From: Bretschneidera sinensis
Taxonomy: Eukaryota > Streptophyta > Magnoliopsida > Brassicales > Akaniaceae
NCBI GenBank assembly: GCA_023935145.1
Contig: CM043698.1
Span: 143,510,001 to 143,574,000 of the forward strand
Length of the DNA: 64,000 nucleotides
Direction: 5' to 3'
Shown here: in pieces, positions 1-11,399 of the stretch
Numbering within the stretch: position 1 is the stretch's first letter
Layout: every line of letters starts with the position of its first letter
The notes under the pieces: generated by a model
The model's input: only the letters and a program-made list of their open reading frames with translations
Told to the model about the DNA's origin: nothing
The model's database searches: none
Program-made: the position numbers and the translations under genes

Positions 1-372
1 GAAGAGTCGGAAAGAAACACACAACTCCATGTTACTTCCTTGGTTTGTCACCGACAAGAAATAAGAAAGAAGACTCTGAGCCCGCAATAGGTCACATTTA
101 AATTCAAGACAAATTAGGTAGAACATTTAGCATAAGCTAAAAGCCTTTCAGTCCATCCAGGGTTTTTATAATTTTCAAACTTATCTCCCCCTTCCTTTAA
201 AACAAAGAGAGCAAAATAAAGGAATTTATCTTCCTTCCTCCTTAAAGCAATAAAATAAAGTTTTCCTCTTCTATAAGACATTTTTTATTCAAACATTACA
301 TCAACATTTTCTTGTATAAAATCTGGCATGACAGCTTAAAGCTTCAACAGATTGATTGAACAAATAGATTAC

Positions 373-3300
373 CAATGTCCTTTAATTCAAATGATGGGGT
401 AGACTGTGGCCCAGAAATTTCTCTGTCCGAGTAAACAGACAAGTCAACTCGAGAGGGGCCCCTCAATGATGAGCATTCCATGCATTCTATGCCACCGACA
501 TCCAATATTATATGTGTATATCTTGACATAATGCAACCACAGTGAATTGCCTGGGCAGGAAAATGAAGCATTAGCGTGTAGAGAATATAGAGTAATAATC
601 AAAAGCGAGTTCTTTGATTAAGAATGATCAGGATATAAACCCACAGGAGAGAGAGACACTATGACCGCCCATAAAGCCGAGCAAGGGGAAAATGTGCAAA
701 AGCATTAAAAAGTTCAAGATACCTTTTCGAAAGTAACACAATTTCTCCAGCCATCATCATTCAAGTGAAAGATAATGCAAAATCTTCCCTCCGCATAAGC
801 AGAGCTGAATTTACAAAAGACTTAAGTCAATTAATAATAAACAGTGTGGGAAAGGAAGAAGATTCAATCAAATTTATAATCCCATCACAAGCTTTACCAT
901 GAAGACAATAAAGACGCACAAGTGAAAATAAAACGAGTACTTTGCTAGGAGTACAGACAATTCATCTAATATGAAATATTAAAATTTATAAACTTGCTCG
1001 CATGTGATGTGGAGTCAAAATCTAATTCTGCAACTAAGATCCCTCCAGAATATAAAGTTATGCACTAAAGGTGATCACACCAAATAGGGGCAGTTATGAT
1101 AGAGGAGAGAAAAGAAGAAAAAGTAAAAGAAAGACAAAGAAACTTTGTAGGGAAAAACCTTATTGAAACAACTTATGTTTGTGAATGGTGAAATATCTAA
1201 AAGATTTGCTTATGCAAAGTCATAAAGTTACTATTCATGTCGAACGCGTGCACGTACATGCGCGACAAAAGGATTCATGTGTACATGCATGCGCACACAA
1301 AACATACTCAAGCACACAATAACATGTGTTGACACAACAATATCTTCAATGAAACAAGCATCAGGCACAGGCAACACCTTCTGGTATAAGGAAAAGCAAT
1401 AGACATAAGGAATAGAAATCTTAAAATAGACATCAATAGCTTGCTATGAACGATCCAGAAATATGAACTTGAATATATTGGAAATGTAATAAAATCGAAT
1501 TGATGCCTGATGAAGAGACACATCTTTGAAAATATAATTTTCTCGCAAAGTGCTGGAACAAATGAATAAAAAGAGAAAGAGGACCACTCATATCGTCAAA
1601 CATCAAAAGACACGTAATATTACTTTTAGAGAAAAACTTAGATTAGATAGTTTAACACAATTCTTTTACGCCACATTTCATTTGATTTGTGGATTAAATA
1701 ATGGAGAAAGCAGCAAGCCCATTTACCTCATATTCTATTAGTAAAGGGCTTACAGAAATCATCAAATTCAGATTATACACACATAAGAAAGATAAAGCAT
1801 GAGAATTTTGTTTACATTAAGAAACTAATAGTATACCTATGTAATTCAATAACTTCCTTATCTAAAATGCCTCTTCAGTACATAACTTCCAAAGAAGTAC
1901 TTACCATAGTCATAAAAGGAAAAATATTTTTTATGTAATAAGTAAATTATTTCTTTGTAATATGTGTTGGACTAACTAACTAATTTCATAATTTAGCACT
2001 CACACACTCACATACTTGCAATATAATGTTGGTAACACAACATCCAAACTACATATTTAAATTTTATCAATTCAATCTATTGCAGATTTTGCATAACAGT
2101 GATAATATTAACTGAGCAGAAGTCATACATGTCTACATGAATAGCCAAACACTTGCGTGAAAATTTTACAACCAACAGTAGCCCATAAAAGCCTAGCAAA
2201 CATTAGCTAAATGCATTCAGAACTTGATGAGGCATTTTGAATCGAAACAATCATTTCATTGTATTATTGGTATCTATCTATTTTCCTACCTTTTAACCCT
2301 AATGACCTGAAAAATTAATAATATTCACTATTCAATAAAAAAAAAATTTATACTCAACAAAAGGGTAATGGAAAGGGGAAGTAGAGTGAAGAGAAACAAT
2401 TTTAGGCAATAATTCTTTGGAGGACAGAAACTACCAATTTAATACTACAATCCAGGTACAAAATGACAAAGTGGTTGAAGCATTAATCTAAATAGAACAA
2501 AACCGATGTTGTTTTAATATGTGAAGCTAGAACAAGATCATTTCACGACAAAACTATGAATGAAAAATGGTAACTTATTAAAAAAATGGAAAAACGGTAA
2601 GGTTAACATTTACCAACCATGCTGAAAAACAGTTTTTCTTACCTTTTTCTTTTCCTGATAGTATGAAGAAAATAAATCATTCTTGAAAAAATAATACCAT
2701 TAACACAAATTCCAGTACATAACTATGGCTAAATTCTTTTTTTTTTTTGTAGTGCTACCAAGGCGGTGTCAAATTCATTTTAAGCTAAGATGAAAAGTTT
2801 CTCTGTTCGATTGTTAATTAACTATTTAATTCGCATTAAACTTGGTCGTACTTAATGATGGGTTGAATATATGAATTTTTCAGCATAGAACATAAATTTA
2901 TCTATCATATATCCTTTTCTTTTGAAAATTATAAATCATTTAATATATACCTATTTCACTCCCTTGTCCACAAATTCAAAGCATGAGCAATAATGACTAC
3001 AGCAGGAAGAAGTTAAAAAAGAAGGAACTACAACATATCAATGGCCTAATAATATACTGGTTTTCTTCCTCCTTCGCTGAGAACCATTCTGCCTTCTTCC
3101 AAACAGGGAAAAAAAATGAATTGTGAATTGGATGAGTTTTCCACTGATCACATATCACAAGATCTAATGATTTGGGAAATTGATGATACTTTTAGTTTTA
3201 GCTAATTAATTTGAGGTGGAGTCTTGAGAAAGAAAGCAAGAGTACCATCAGTAATAAGGTCTATTGCGGTAAACCTTCCACTGTTTGTTAATAAAACTGA

Positions 3301-4382
3301 ACTACTAGGGGGACATAAAAGATGGATTCTATCAAGTATAAACTTGTTCTAATCTAAGGTAGTACGCTCATGAGCTTGACCATATTTCACTGTCAATAAA
3401 TTATTGAAGACTCCCATCTTCAAGTTTGACACAAACATAGGTACATAGTTTAGTTCTTCCTAAGTCGCGAACGAGTGTCAATCATTTATTCCAAAAAAAT
3501 GTAAGGAGAGTGGGAGTTACTACTGCACCTTCCTTAAGGCCACCCTGTTAGACTTTGGTTACTAGAACTACATTCCAGTGAAGAGACAACTTCAAAAATG
3601 TTCAACTCTATAGCATTCAAAACAACTAATAGAACCATAAAAAGGAAAACCAAGATAATATCTCAAGCAATTTTTTGCTTTAGATGAAACAACTGAGCTG
3701 TGCAACTCCTAAATGAGACATAATAACTGCATAAAAGTACAAATCTAAAAATTCCTATGATAAAATCCACCAATTTGAACATAGTAAAAGTACAATAAGT
3801 CTATCCTGAAAAAAAAAAATTATGCAAAGAAAAGGTTCATAAAGACTCACAAAGGCATGACATTTATCAAGTCAATATTAAAGCATATATATTACAAGTT
3901 TATTCATCAGTTTCAAAATAGTAAAATAAATTATTTTAATAGACAGTAAACCAATATGCACCCATTAGAAATATTGAAACAATCCCAACAATAAAAATCT
4001 GAGATATCAAAACAAAAAAAAAATATTGAAAAACCACATCATTAAATTTCTTTGGAAAAATATTGTAGATCATAATCATCGTTGTAAGGCTTGCCTTCTT
4101 TTAGAAGGAACCTAAGATAATTAAATTTTTGCTATCTTATTATACATAAAAAAGGAATCGTTCAGGGGTAAAAATAATCATCAAAAGCAAGATAACAGAA
4201 ATGACATCGAAAATAAAATGAGAGAGAAATAAAAACAAGTAAAATGCTTACGCGCATCGATCACAGATCATGGCATAACCTCCACTAGTCCGCCAGCCTT
4301 GTCTGGGTTCAATAGAGAAAGAGTGGCAATAAAAACAGGTCAAGCCCATTGGTGATGAGGAGGTTGAAGAAGAAACAACCAT
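373..4382 (-). CDS. g1: VAL-like zinc/B3 protein, exons 1-3 only (runs off left edge)
   Basis: This is the 5' half of a compact VAL/HSI2-type gene. Exon 1 is 4252-4382 (ATG at 4382, starting MVVSSS), exon 2 is 723-804 and exon 3 is 373-550; donors are GTAAGC, GTATCT and GTAATC and the phases (2, 0, 1) agree with the other copies. The protein opens with a CxxC pair, then a GWRTSGGY segment followed by CDRCA, typical of the VAL N-terminal region, then a PHD-like region with IHCGC and ECMEC. The B3 exons would lie left of the window. Exon 2 has several replacements not seen in the other copies: Glu to Ala after the Tyr in the AYEEG segment, Asn to Ile after RFC, and Cys to Phe in the VTCEK segment (residue 69), a predicted zinc ligand. 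The frame is open, so it could be expressed, but the zinc fold is probably damaged. Intron 1 is ~3.4 kb, shorter than in other copies because a 2-kb segment is missing. Confidence 0.75.
1243..1320. repeat. Intron 1 minisatellite, short allele (unit A)
   Basis: A short run of alternating purine-pyrimidine sequence (ACGCGTGCACGTACATGCG, then a diverged unit) in intron 1 of g1. It has one palindromic RY motif, CATGCATG, at 1284-1291. Other units have two to four more copies of the ~32-bp repeat. Confidence 0.7.
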
Positions 4383-4931
4383 TGAATAAACTGAAAAAAC
4401 TAAAAAATAGGCTTTTGTTTTTTTGTTTCTTCTCTTTTGTTCTCTTTTTCGGTGTGGTAGTGAATACTGAATACTAAGAAACCTGTGCAGATAGAGAGAA
4501 AGAAGCGGATAGTTAGAGATAGAGAGAAGTGCCTATTTGGTATAAAGTGCTTTGATAGAGACATAATGAGAAGGAAAAAGATGGTCAATTTTGCAGTCAT
4601 GACAGCAGTCAAGGTCCACTGAACCAAGAGGATAAGTTGAGAAGAATTTCAAACTATTTAAGAAACATTTTTTTTAATTTCCAAATTAGATGATTGGATT
4701 TTTGAGAATGTGAAATCAAACGGTTAGGATTCATTTTGTAAGTGAAGTCCAAATTAGCAGAATTGCCAAATATGAAAATTCAAATTGGTTTTTTGATTAA
4801 CATGAAACAATATGAGTATCAAGTGGGCAATTTGCCACTTTTGTAAATAGAGTTATTAAGGTGCTAATAACACCTCAAAAACACAACTTAGCATGACAAA
4901 TGAGATAAAAAGGTACTTTGTATTTTCTTAC

Positions 4932-5037
4932 CAATTGGCCGCCATTCGGTTCAATGCACCAGCCAAGTTTGTCCTGTTATGACCAAAAGGGATCAAAATT
5001 GAACTCAACTTGACTGCTTCTCTGGCCATGTCTGTAA
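4932..5037 (-). other. Conserved exon-like segment upstream of g1
   Basis: On the minus strand this reads as an exon: an acceptor (TCTGCAG) at 5038, then an in-frame ATG at 5029 and an open frame of about 33 codons starting MAREAVKLSS and ending near RMAAN, then a GTAAG donor at 4931. The same segment is in units C and D, and is deleted in unit E. I do not recognise the peptide. It could be a leader exon of the VAL-like gene, an upstream ORF, or an exon of a lost gene. Its end phase does not fit directly to the ATG frame of exon 1, so a straight protein fusion is unlikely. Confidence 0.35.
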
Positions 5038-5179
5038 CTGCAGAGATGAGTAAATGAAATGCTGCAATTGTTTATACATAAACTCTGTTGCAAAAATTTT
5101 CTCTACGGTTTTACAAGGGTTTTTCTCGCTAACCAAACAGCAACAGGAAGTTTTAGAGAGCGATGTTGAAATTGCGATG

Positions 5180-5290
5180 GAGAGAGTTTACTGGCAACGA
5201 CACATTTCTCAAAATATGGGCTGCTGGGACGTACATAGTCAATATGTGCTACTAGATGATTGGGCTTATTGAAGTTAGTGGGCAGATGGT
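5180..5290 (-). promoter_or_regulatory. Possible promoter/leader region of the VAL-like unit
   Basis: Two TGGGCT motifs (5217-5222 and 5261-5266), resembling plant site II promoter elements, lie just upstream (minus-strand sense) of the exon-like segment at 4932-5037. The stretch is nearly identical at 48571-48681 in unit D. There is no convincing TATA box, so this is only a suggestion from motif position and conservation. Confidence 0.25.
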
Positions 5291-5319
5291 CAATTTGCTC
5301 TTTTAAAATAAAAAACATA

Positions 5320-6083
5320 AAAATCAGATGAAGTCCTTGAATTTTAATATAAAATCAAATCAACAAACATCAAAGTTTACGGTAAAAATATTTTAAGTAA
5401 TAATTGCATACCCAATCCAAACATCCAGAAAAACTTCCTGCAAAACTCAATCATAATTGTATGAAAACTTGTGTGGTAATTACCATTTAAATTTTCAGAG
5501 TGTTCAAAGCGAGTGTTTAAATATCACAACTCGAACAATTTAAAGAGAACAACCATTAATTGTTGGTTGCATAACCACATGATAAACTCTTAATAATTAC
5601 TAGAATTCACTTTGTTTAAACAAAGAAACGCAATTAAAATAACATATACTCAAAGCTAATGGAGGCATAATTTAATATAAGTAATTCCATAAACTCATAT
5701 CTTAAACGAGTAATTCGGTAGCAAGTAATCACTACTTAAACATTTGAATTTTCTAAATATATTGTGTTACTTAGGCGGATTTTTTCTTCTTCATTTTTTT
5801 GAATTTTTAATGATGCAATCCATTTATTTTATTTCTCTTCATTATCTCCTAAAATTTGATTGTCTAACTTTGAAATAGTTCAAAAATTATTTGATAACAT
5901 TTTTTAATTGTTAAAGATTGATTATTTTATTCGAATATAAAATATTAGATTAATTTTTTAATTGCTTTGACATACACAATAAATATTTTATCAGTTTGAG
6001 AACATTTAAATAGCGATTTACAAAGATATTGTTATCGTATTCATAAAATACAAGAAAATAAAATCTTAGATTAAAATTTTAAG
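5320..6083. other. AT-rich intergenic spacer, unit A
   Basis: No coding potential was seen. The sequence is AT-rich and conserved in units C, D and E at about the level of the surrounding DNA. It separates the 5' end of g1 from a TIR element. Confidence 0.6.
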
Positions 6084-6957
6084 GGGTAGTGATATTGACA
6101 CTCCATGAATAGTTATCAGCACTCTATTTTTTTCTTCTAAAACTTACCATAGTGCCCATAATTAAAGTTAGATACACAATTTTACTTCTAAATTATAATT
6201 ACTACCGCGTATTCTCTTTACAAGTTTCTGTGATACAAAATATTATATTAATTACATTCTTTCTTCGTTTTTTTCTACTTTTCTCTCTTTTGTTTTCTTC
6301 CGTTTTTCCTTCAATTTTTGTTAGAGGCACGAATTAAACTTTTACGTGAAAAATATTGATCCTACTGAATGCAAATGATCTAACTTCTGAAAGTCATCTT
6401 AATATTTAATATTTTCAGCTAATACTTCTAATTAAGTTGATTAATAAGAGCCATTAATTCTATAATCTTGAGAGTTATCAATATTCAATGTATAACACAT
6501 ATTCCGTCAATTGAATATCTAATATTATGAAAAAGGTGAAGAAAGAATTAAAATTAATATTACAGGGTTGAAGAAAAAGATTTTGATAATAGAAGAACCA
6601 AAACACTGTTGGAGCCTTTGGACACCCTAATTTTTGAGTAACACCTTTTGTGTTCAACTACATAAGGAGTCATTTTGGTGTTACAGACATTTTAATTTGA
6701 CATGATTTACTTTTACTCTATGAAGAACCGAGATGATGAGATAGTGAGGGTAAAGATTTAGAGATGAAGAAAGTATAATTAATAGAAATTTTTGTATTAT
6801 AAAAACTTGTAAAGAATATAAATGGCAGTAATGGTATTTCAAAGTCAAAAGAGCACATAACTTTAATTAGGGGTATTATTGTAAGTTTTAGAAACAAAAA
6901 AAATAATAATCGGAATGCCAATAATTAAAGATTTATGGAGTGTCGATATCGCTACCC
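6084..6957. mobile_element. TIR element in spacer (unit A copy)
   Basis: The two ends are inverted repeats: the left end begins GGGTAGTGATATTGACACTC, and the reverse complement of the right end begins GGGTAGCGATATCGACACTC. The similarity extends inward through TTCTAAAACTTAC and the AATTAAAGTTA segment. The 874-bp body codes for nothing recognisable, so it is a non-autonomous DNA element. Flanks AATTTTAAG and ATATTTTAT are only loosely alike, so the target duplication and superfamily are unproven. The same element is at the matching place in units C, D and E, so it came in before the array expanded. Confidence 0.65.
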
Positions 6958-7867
6958 ATATTTTATTTGCTTACACAAACATGCTATAATATTTATTATA
7001 TAAATTAAAGTGTATTTCATCTTACACAAGACCCAGTCCTTTCAAAGACCTTATATTTTGTCAAGGAATTTCGTATTTAAATTTAAATATGATTTATTAT
7101 TAAGATAGTTTTATCAATGTCTTATTTAATATAATCATTATAGTATTAAAAGTTCATATGCATTCAATACTCAATTATTTAAAACTCCATTTAATTTTGA
7201 TGGTACGCACAAAATGTAGTTCCCTTTTGAGATTGAACAAGTTTCCCAATCAGTATTAGGTGTAGTATAAGATGCCACTGTGACTCAAATAATTTAAAAA
7301 TTCAGTTTAAAAATTCTTATCCTCCACCAAACTTAAATAATTCCCTCCAGCCTGCAACGAGAGAGTTTTTTGTAATTTAATATTTCTATTATTAGAGAGA
7401 AAGGAAGCAGAGAAGGATAGAGATAGAAAACTTTCTAGGGTTGTTTTTTTATAAGAAAAAAAGTGTAGAACAAAGGACTATGTACAAGATAGGCTTCAAT
7501 AAAATCTATACGGTGAATCTCATTTACAAAATAGTTTCCTCCAGCCAAAAAAAGAGAGAGTATTAAGCCAACAATCTTTAAGAAAATAAATCGATCTTTC
7601 CACCCTGTCAAAAAGCTCCCCTATTACTTTATAAGCTAACGACAAATGGAGGATGGGGTCAAGGTGATGTGCTTCTTCTTTTCACTTGAAGATTGAAAAA
7701 TTGTTCCATGCCCAAATCTCCTGAACCACAAACTCACTACTCAAGGCAATAAAGCCCCAAAACCCGATAAATTTAAAACAATGAAAAACAGCCCGATAAG
7801 CCATGAATTTGTCATTGATTTGACTACTTCCGTACCACTCCTAGAAATGAGTCATATAGGCAATATG
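6958..7867. other. AT-rich intergenic spacer between the TIR element and MITE-like element, unit A
   Basis: No gene is seen. It includes purine-rich stretches (7390-7440) and is conserved in C, D and E. Confidence 0.5.
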
Positions 7868-8085
7868 TAGGGCTGTAAATCGGCTCAGGCCGCCCGAGCT
7901 CGACTTTTAGCTCACTCAAACTCGCTGATAACGCTTCATGAGCCAATCTCGAGCAGAATTTTAGCTCATAAAATTCTTGTGTCGAGCATGAGAATAGTGT
8001 GGGTTGCCTCAATAACACTCGAGCATTTTAAGCTCGTTACTTTCCAAGCTGAGCAATCAATACAATTTGTCTCAGCTCGATTTAA
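7868..8085. mobile_element. MITE-like element rich in GAGCTCG/GCTCA (unit A copy)
   Basis: It starts TAGGGCTGTAAATCGGCTCA and contains repeated GAGCTCG, CTCGAGC and AGCTCA words on both strands. This composition is typical of short non-autonomous elements that are common in plant genomes and often start TAGGGCTG like hAT-type ends. The far end is not sharply defined. It is repeated in units C, D and E. Confidence 0.45.
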
Positions 8086-8434
8086 ATTAAAATATGAATA
8101 TATTTATATACTGTTATACATATATAAAACTCCCATACAAGTTTTACAATATAGGAAATAAAAGTCAACTTTACTTCAAGGGAAAAACTTACATTTAAAA
8201 TAAAAAAGGGGAAAACTTACATAAAAAAGTACTTCAAGCTAAAAACTACCATATATATAGTCTTATATAGTTACTAGGGCTTTTATGTTCAACTCTTCTT
8301 TTTGTCATTGAGCTCAATATCATATCTCATAACAATATCATACCTATACCATTTCAGGTCCAAGGTACAACTGCACCCCCAAAATAAACTCTAAACAATG
8401 GCTTAAACCTTCTAAGAGTAGTTACTTTATCATG

Positions 8435-10720
8435 CTAGAGCTTCTGATTCGATCCACCAGCTTGGGCCTTTTGTAGTCCTATGACCAGTTTCCCCTCTGG
8501 TTCCTTCCGAGAAAATGTAACTGCAAAGTCCACCACTCATGGTCACTATCTCTTCATACATCAAATTGTAACTCACAAGTGCATTAAGTTAACACTTTAA
8601 AAACTTTCAAAATGTTTTTCAGCTAAGATACAGAAAACTATTAAAGATTAATCAAGGTGCATGAAAGAAAGAACTAAAATGATATTGCTATTATTTAGAA
8701 AATTTAAATATGTAATTTCATTACACAGCATCAATAGAAAGTGAAATGTGTTTATATATGCAAAATTGAGCTCAAAATAACTACTTGATTGTGACTAAAA
8801 GAGTAAGATGTGATGGCAGAAATAAGAGTGATAATTCAAATTAGAAAACATAATTATCACGATTGCCTGAGCATTACTGAAGCTAGAATTACATGAATTA
8901 CCTTTGTCACCGGGTTTACCATCCATCAAAGTCATGTACCCTCTGAGCCCTTCTAAGTTTTAAGTCTTGCTGCTATTGAGAGGCCGAGAGTAGTAGTTAA
9001 GCTGCCACTCAAGGCCTGTTGTATCCTGGACTCTAATTGGAATTCGTTGCCCTGCAGAAATTTTAGGGAAGAAAGCCTGCATTATTTAGTATCTATTACC
9101 ACAAAAGACTTTAAATCCAAGGTCTACTAGACACTATAACAAGACCATATGTCATTTCTCATGAATCAATTAGTTTAATGACCATGCAGAGCCATTAAAC
9201 AAAAGGGAAACTGGTAGAGAGGCGTAGCCTTTCTACTTTCCTCCTCCCTAAGCATGGTTTTAGTTATTACAATCATCATCATCTTAACATACAGGCTTAC
9301 CTCCGCATGCTTTTTCGGAATCAACATGCGACCCGTCCTGGGATCAGATTCAGCTGCAGTCAAGATTTTATTGAATAAAGAGACAAGCTGATGCTCTCTG
9401 GCTTCTATAGGCTTCTGACCATTTGGTTCAGAGGTTGATGATGTTGGATCGGCCCCACAGTTTCCTGCAACTGAACATCAACATAGAGTTAGTAGCCAAT
9501 GAAAAACAATGATCGTCCAGTATAACAGCTTAAAATTGCAAGCTATAAATATACATTTTGAAAAAAAAAGACCGCACTTCAATGGAATCATAACTGGTGA
9601 GGTAGAACCACAAGCATAGCATCAACAGAGAGGGAGAAGAATTAAAAAGAAACCAAGAAACAAATGCGGTGCAAATAACAGTGGAATCACAAAAAACCAC
9701 AAAAATAGGTATTTATTCGTCAACCAATGCACTAATGTCCAAAACATAATAGAGTGCTCTTATATATGCACAAAAACCTAACTATAAAAGGAAACAAAAT
9801 ATTAAGTCCTCAAACAAAACAAAATCCCACAAATAGAATCCCTAATTTTAAATCTATTTCTGTAATATTCCGTTTAAAATCCTTGATCAGTACTCCATAG
9901 TAATCACCCTTCTAGATAGAAGAGTCGGAAAGAAACACACAATTCCATGTTACTTCCTTGGTTTGTCACGGACAAGAAAAAAGAAAGAAGACTCTGAGCT
10001 CGCAATAGGTCACATTTAAATTCAAGACAAGTTAGGGAGAACATTTATTATAAGCTAAAAGCCTTTCACTCCATCAAGGGTTTTTATAATTTTCAAACTT
10101 ATCTCCACCTTCCTTTAAACCATAGAGAGCAAAATGAAGGAATTTATCTTCCTTTCTCCTTAAAGCAATAAAATAAAGATTTCCTCTTCTATAAGACATT
10201 TTTTATTCAAACAGTACATCAACATTTTCTTGTATAAAATCTGGCATGACAGGTTAAAGCTTCAACAGATTGATTGAACAAATAGATTACCAATGTCCTT
10301 TAATTCCAATGATGGGGTAGACCGTTGCCCAGTAATTTCTCTGTCCGAGTTAACATAAGAGTCAACTCGAGACGGGCCCCTCAATGATGAGCATTCCATG
10401 CCTTTTATGCCACCGACATCCAATATTATGTGTATATCTTGACATAATGCATCCACAGTGAGTTGCCTGGGCAGGAAAATGAAGTATTAGCGTATAGAGA
10501 ATATAGAGTAGTAATCAAAAGCGAGTTCTTTGATTAAGAATAATCAGGATTTAAATCCACAGGAGAGAGACACAATATGACCACCCATAAAGGCCAGCAA
10601 GGCGAAAATGTGCAAGAGCAATAAGAAGTTCAATATACCTTTTCGCAAGTAACAAAATTTCTCCAGCCATTATCATTCAAGTGAAAGATATTGCAAAATC
10701 TTCCCTCCTCATAAGCAAAG
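8435..10720 (-). pseudogene. g2: VAL-like zinc/B3 gene, exons 2-6, inactivated
   Basis: Exons: 6 at 8435-8520, 5 at 8902-9076, 4 at 9301-9464, 3 at 10291-10466, 2 at 10639-10720. Exon 1 is absent because foreign DNA replaces the unit from 14,992. Four independent lesions are visible. The exon 2 acceptor AG has become AC (10721-10722). Exon 3 is 176 rather than 178 bases, a two-base loss near 10,425-10,431 that shifts the frame in the PHD-like region. The first Cys of the ECMEC pair has become Gly. In exon 5 the Tyr codon of KTYNLE is TAA (8960-8962), cutting the B3 domain. Exon 6 is intact and ends SNQKL-stop. Introns 2 to 5 keep consensus donors. Confidence 0.88.
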
Positions 10721-11159
10721 GTGAATTTGCAAAAGACTTAAGTCAATTAATCATAAACAGTGTGGGAAAGGAAGAAGATTCAATCAAATTTATAATCCCA
10801 TCACAAGCTTTACCATGAAGACAATCAAGACGCACAAGTGAAAATAAAACGAGTACTTTGCCGGGAGTACCGACAATTCATCTAATAGGCAATATTAAAA
10901 TTTATAAACTTGTTCGCATGTGATTTTGAGTCAAAATCTAATTCTTCAATAAGATCCCTCCTGAATATAAAGTTATGCACTAAAGGTGATCGCACCAAAT
11001 AAGGGAAGTTATGATAGAGGAGAGAAAAGAAGAAAAAGTAAAAGAAAGACAAAGAAACTTCGTAGGGAAAAACCTTATTGAAACAACCTATGTTTGTGAA
11101 TGGTGAAATATGTCAAAGATTTGCTTATGCAAAGTCATAAAGTTATTATTCATGTCAAA

Positions 11160-11322
11160 CGCGTGCATGTACATGCGCACACAAAAATATGCATGTGCGC
11201 ATGTACGTGCACACAAAAATATACATGTGCGCATACATGCGCACACAAAAACATGCATGTTCACGTATATGCACACACAAAAGGATGCACGTGTACGTAC
11301 TTGCGCACACAATAGCACGTGT
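11160..11322. repeat. Intron 1 minisatellite, longest allele (unit B)
   Basis: About five imperfect ~32-bp repeats, each of the form RTGCATGTGCGCATACATGCG followed by CACACAAAAA. The sequence is largely alternating purine-pyrimidine. RY cores: TGCATG at 11164-11169 and 11190-11195, and the palindrome CATGCATG at 11252-11259. Open frames across it on both strands are by-products of the repeat. Confidence 0.85.
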
Positions 11323-11399
11323 TGACACAACAATATTTTCAAGGAAAAAAGCATCAGGCACAGGCAACACCTTCCGGTATAAGGGAAAGCAATAGACAT

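Larger units (their letters stand above)
1..9918. repeat. Tandem unit A of the VAL-like gene array
   Basis: Unit A holds exons 1-3 of g1, the intergenic spacer, and exons 6-4 of g2. It ends where the sequence at position 1 recurs at 9919. It matches units B to E along its whole length. It differs from D chiefly by lacking a ~1.99-kb stretch of intron 1 (around 3619). From about 3.6 to 9.9 kb it runs parallel to unit D at an offset of 43,389-43,391 bases with almost no net indel. Confidence 0.9.

Noticed and set aside
5054..5318. Overlapping 72- and 71-codon ORFs on both strands, identical in units A and D
   Set aside because: Their identity reflects the near-identical DNA of units A and D, not protein constraint. 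In unit C the same stretch is changed, and unit E has lost most of it.
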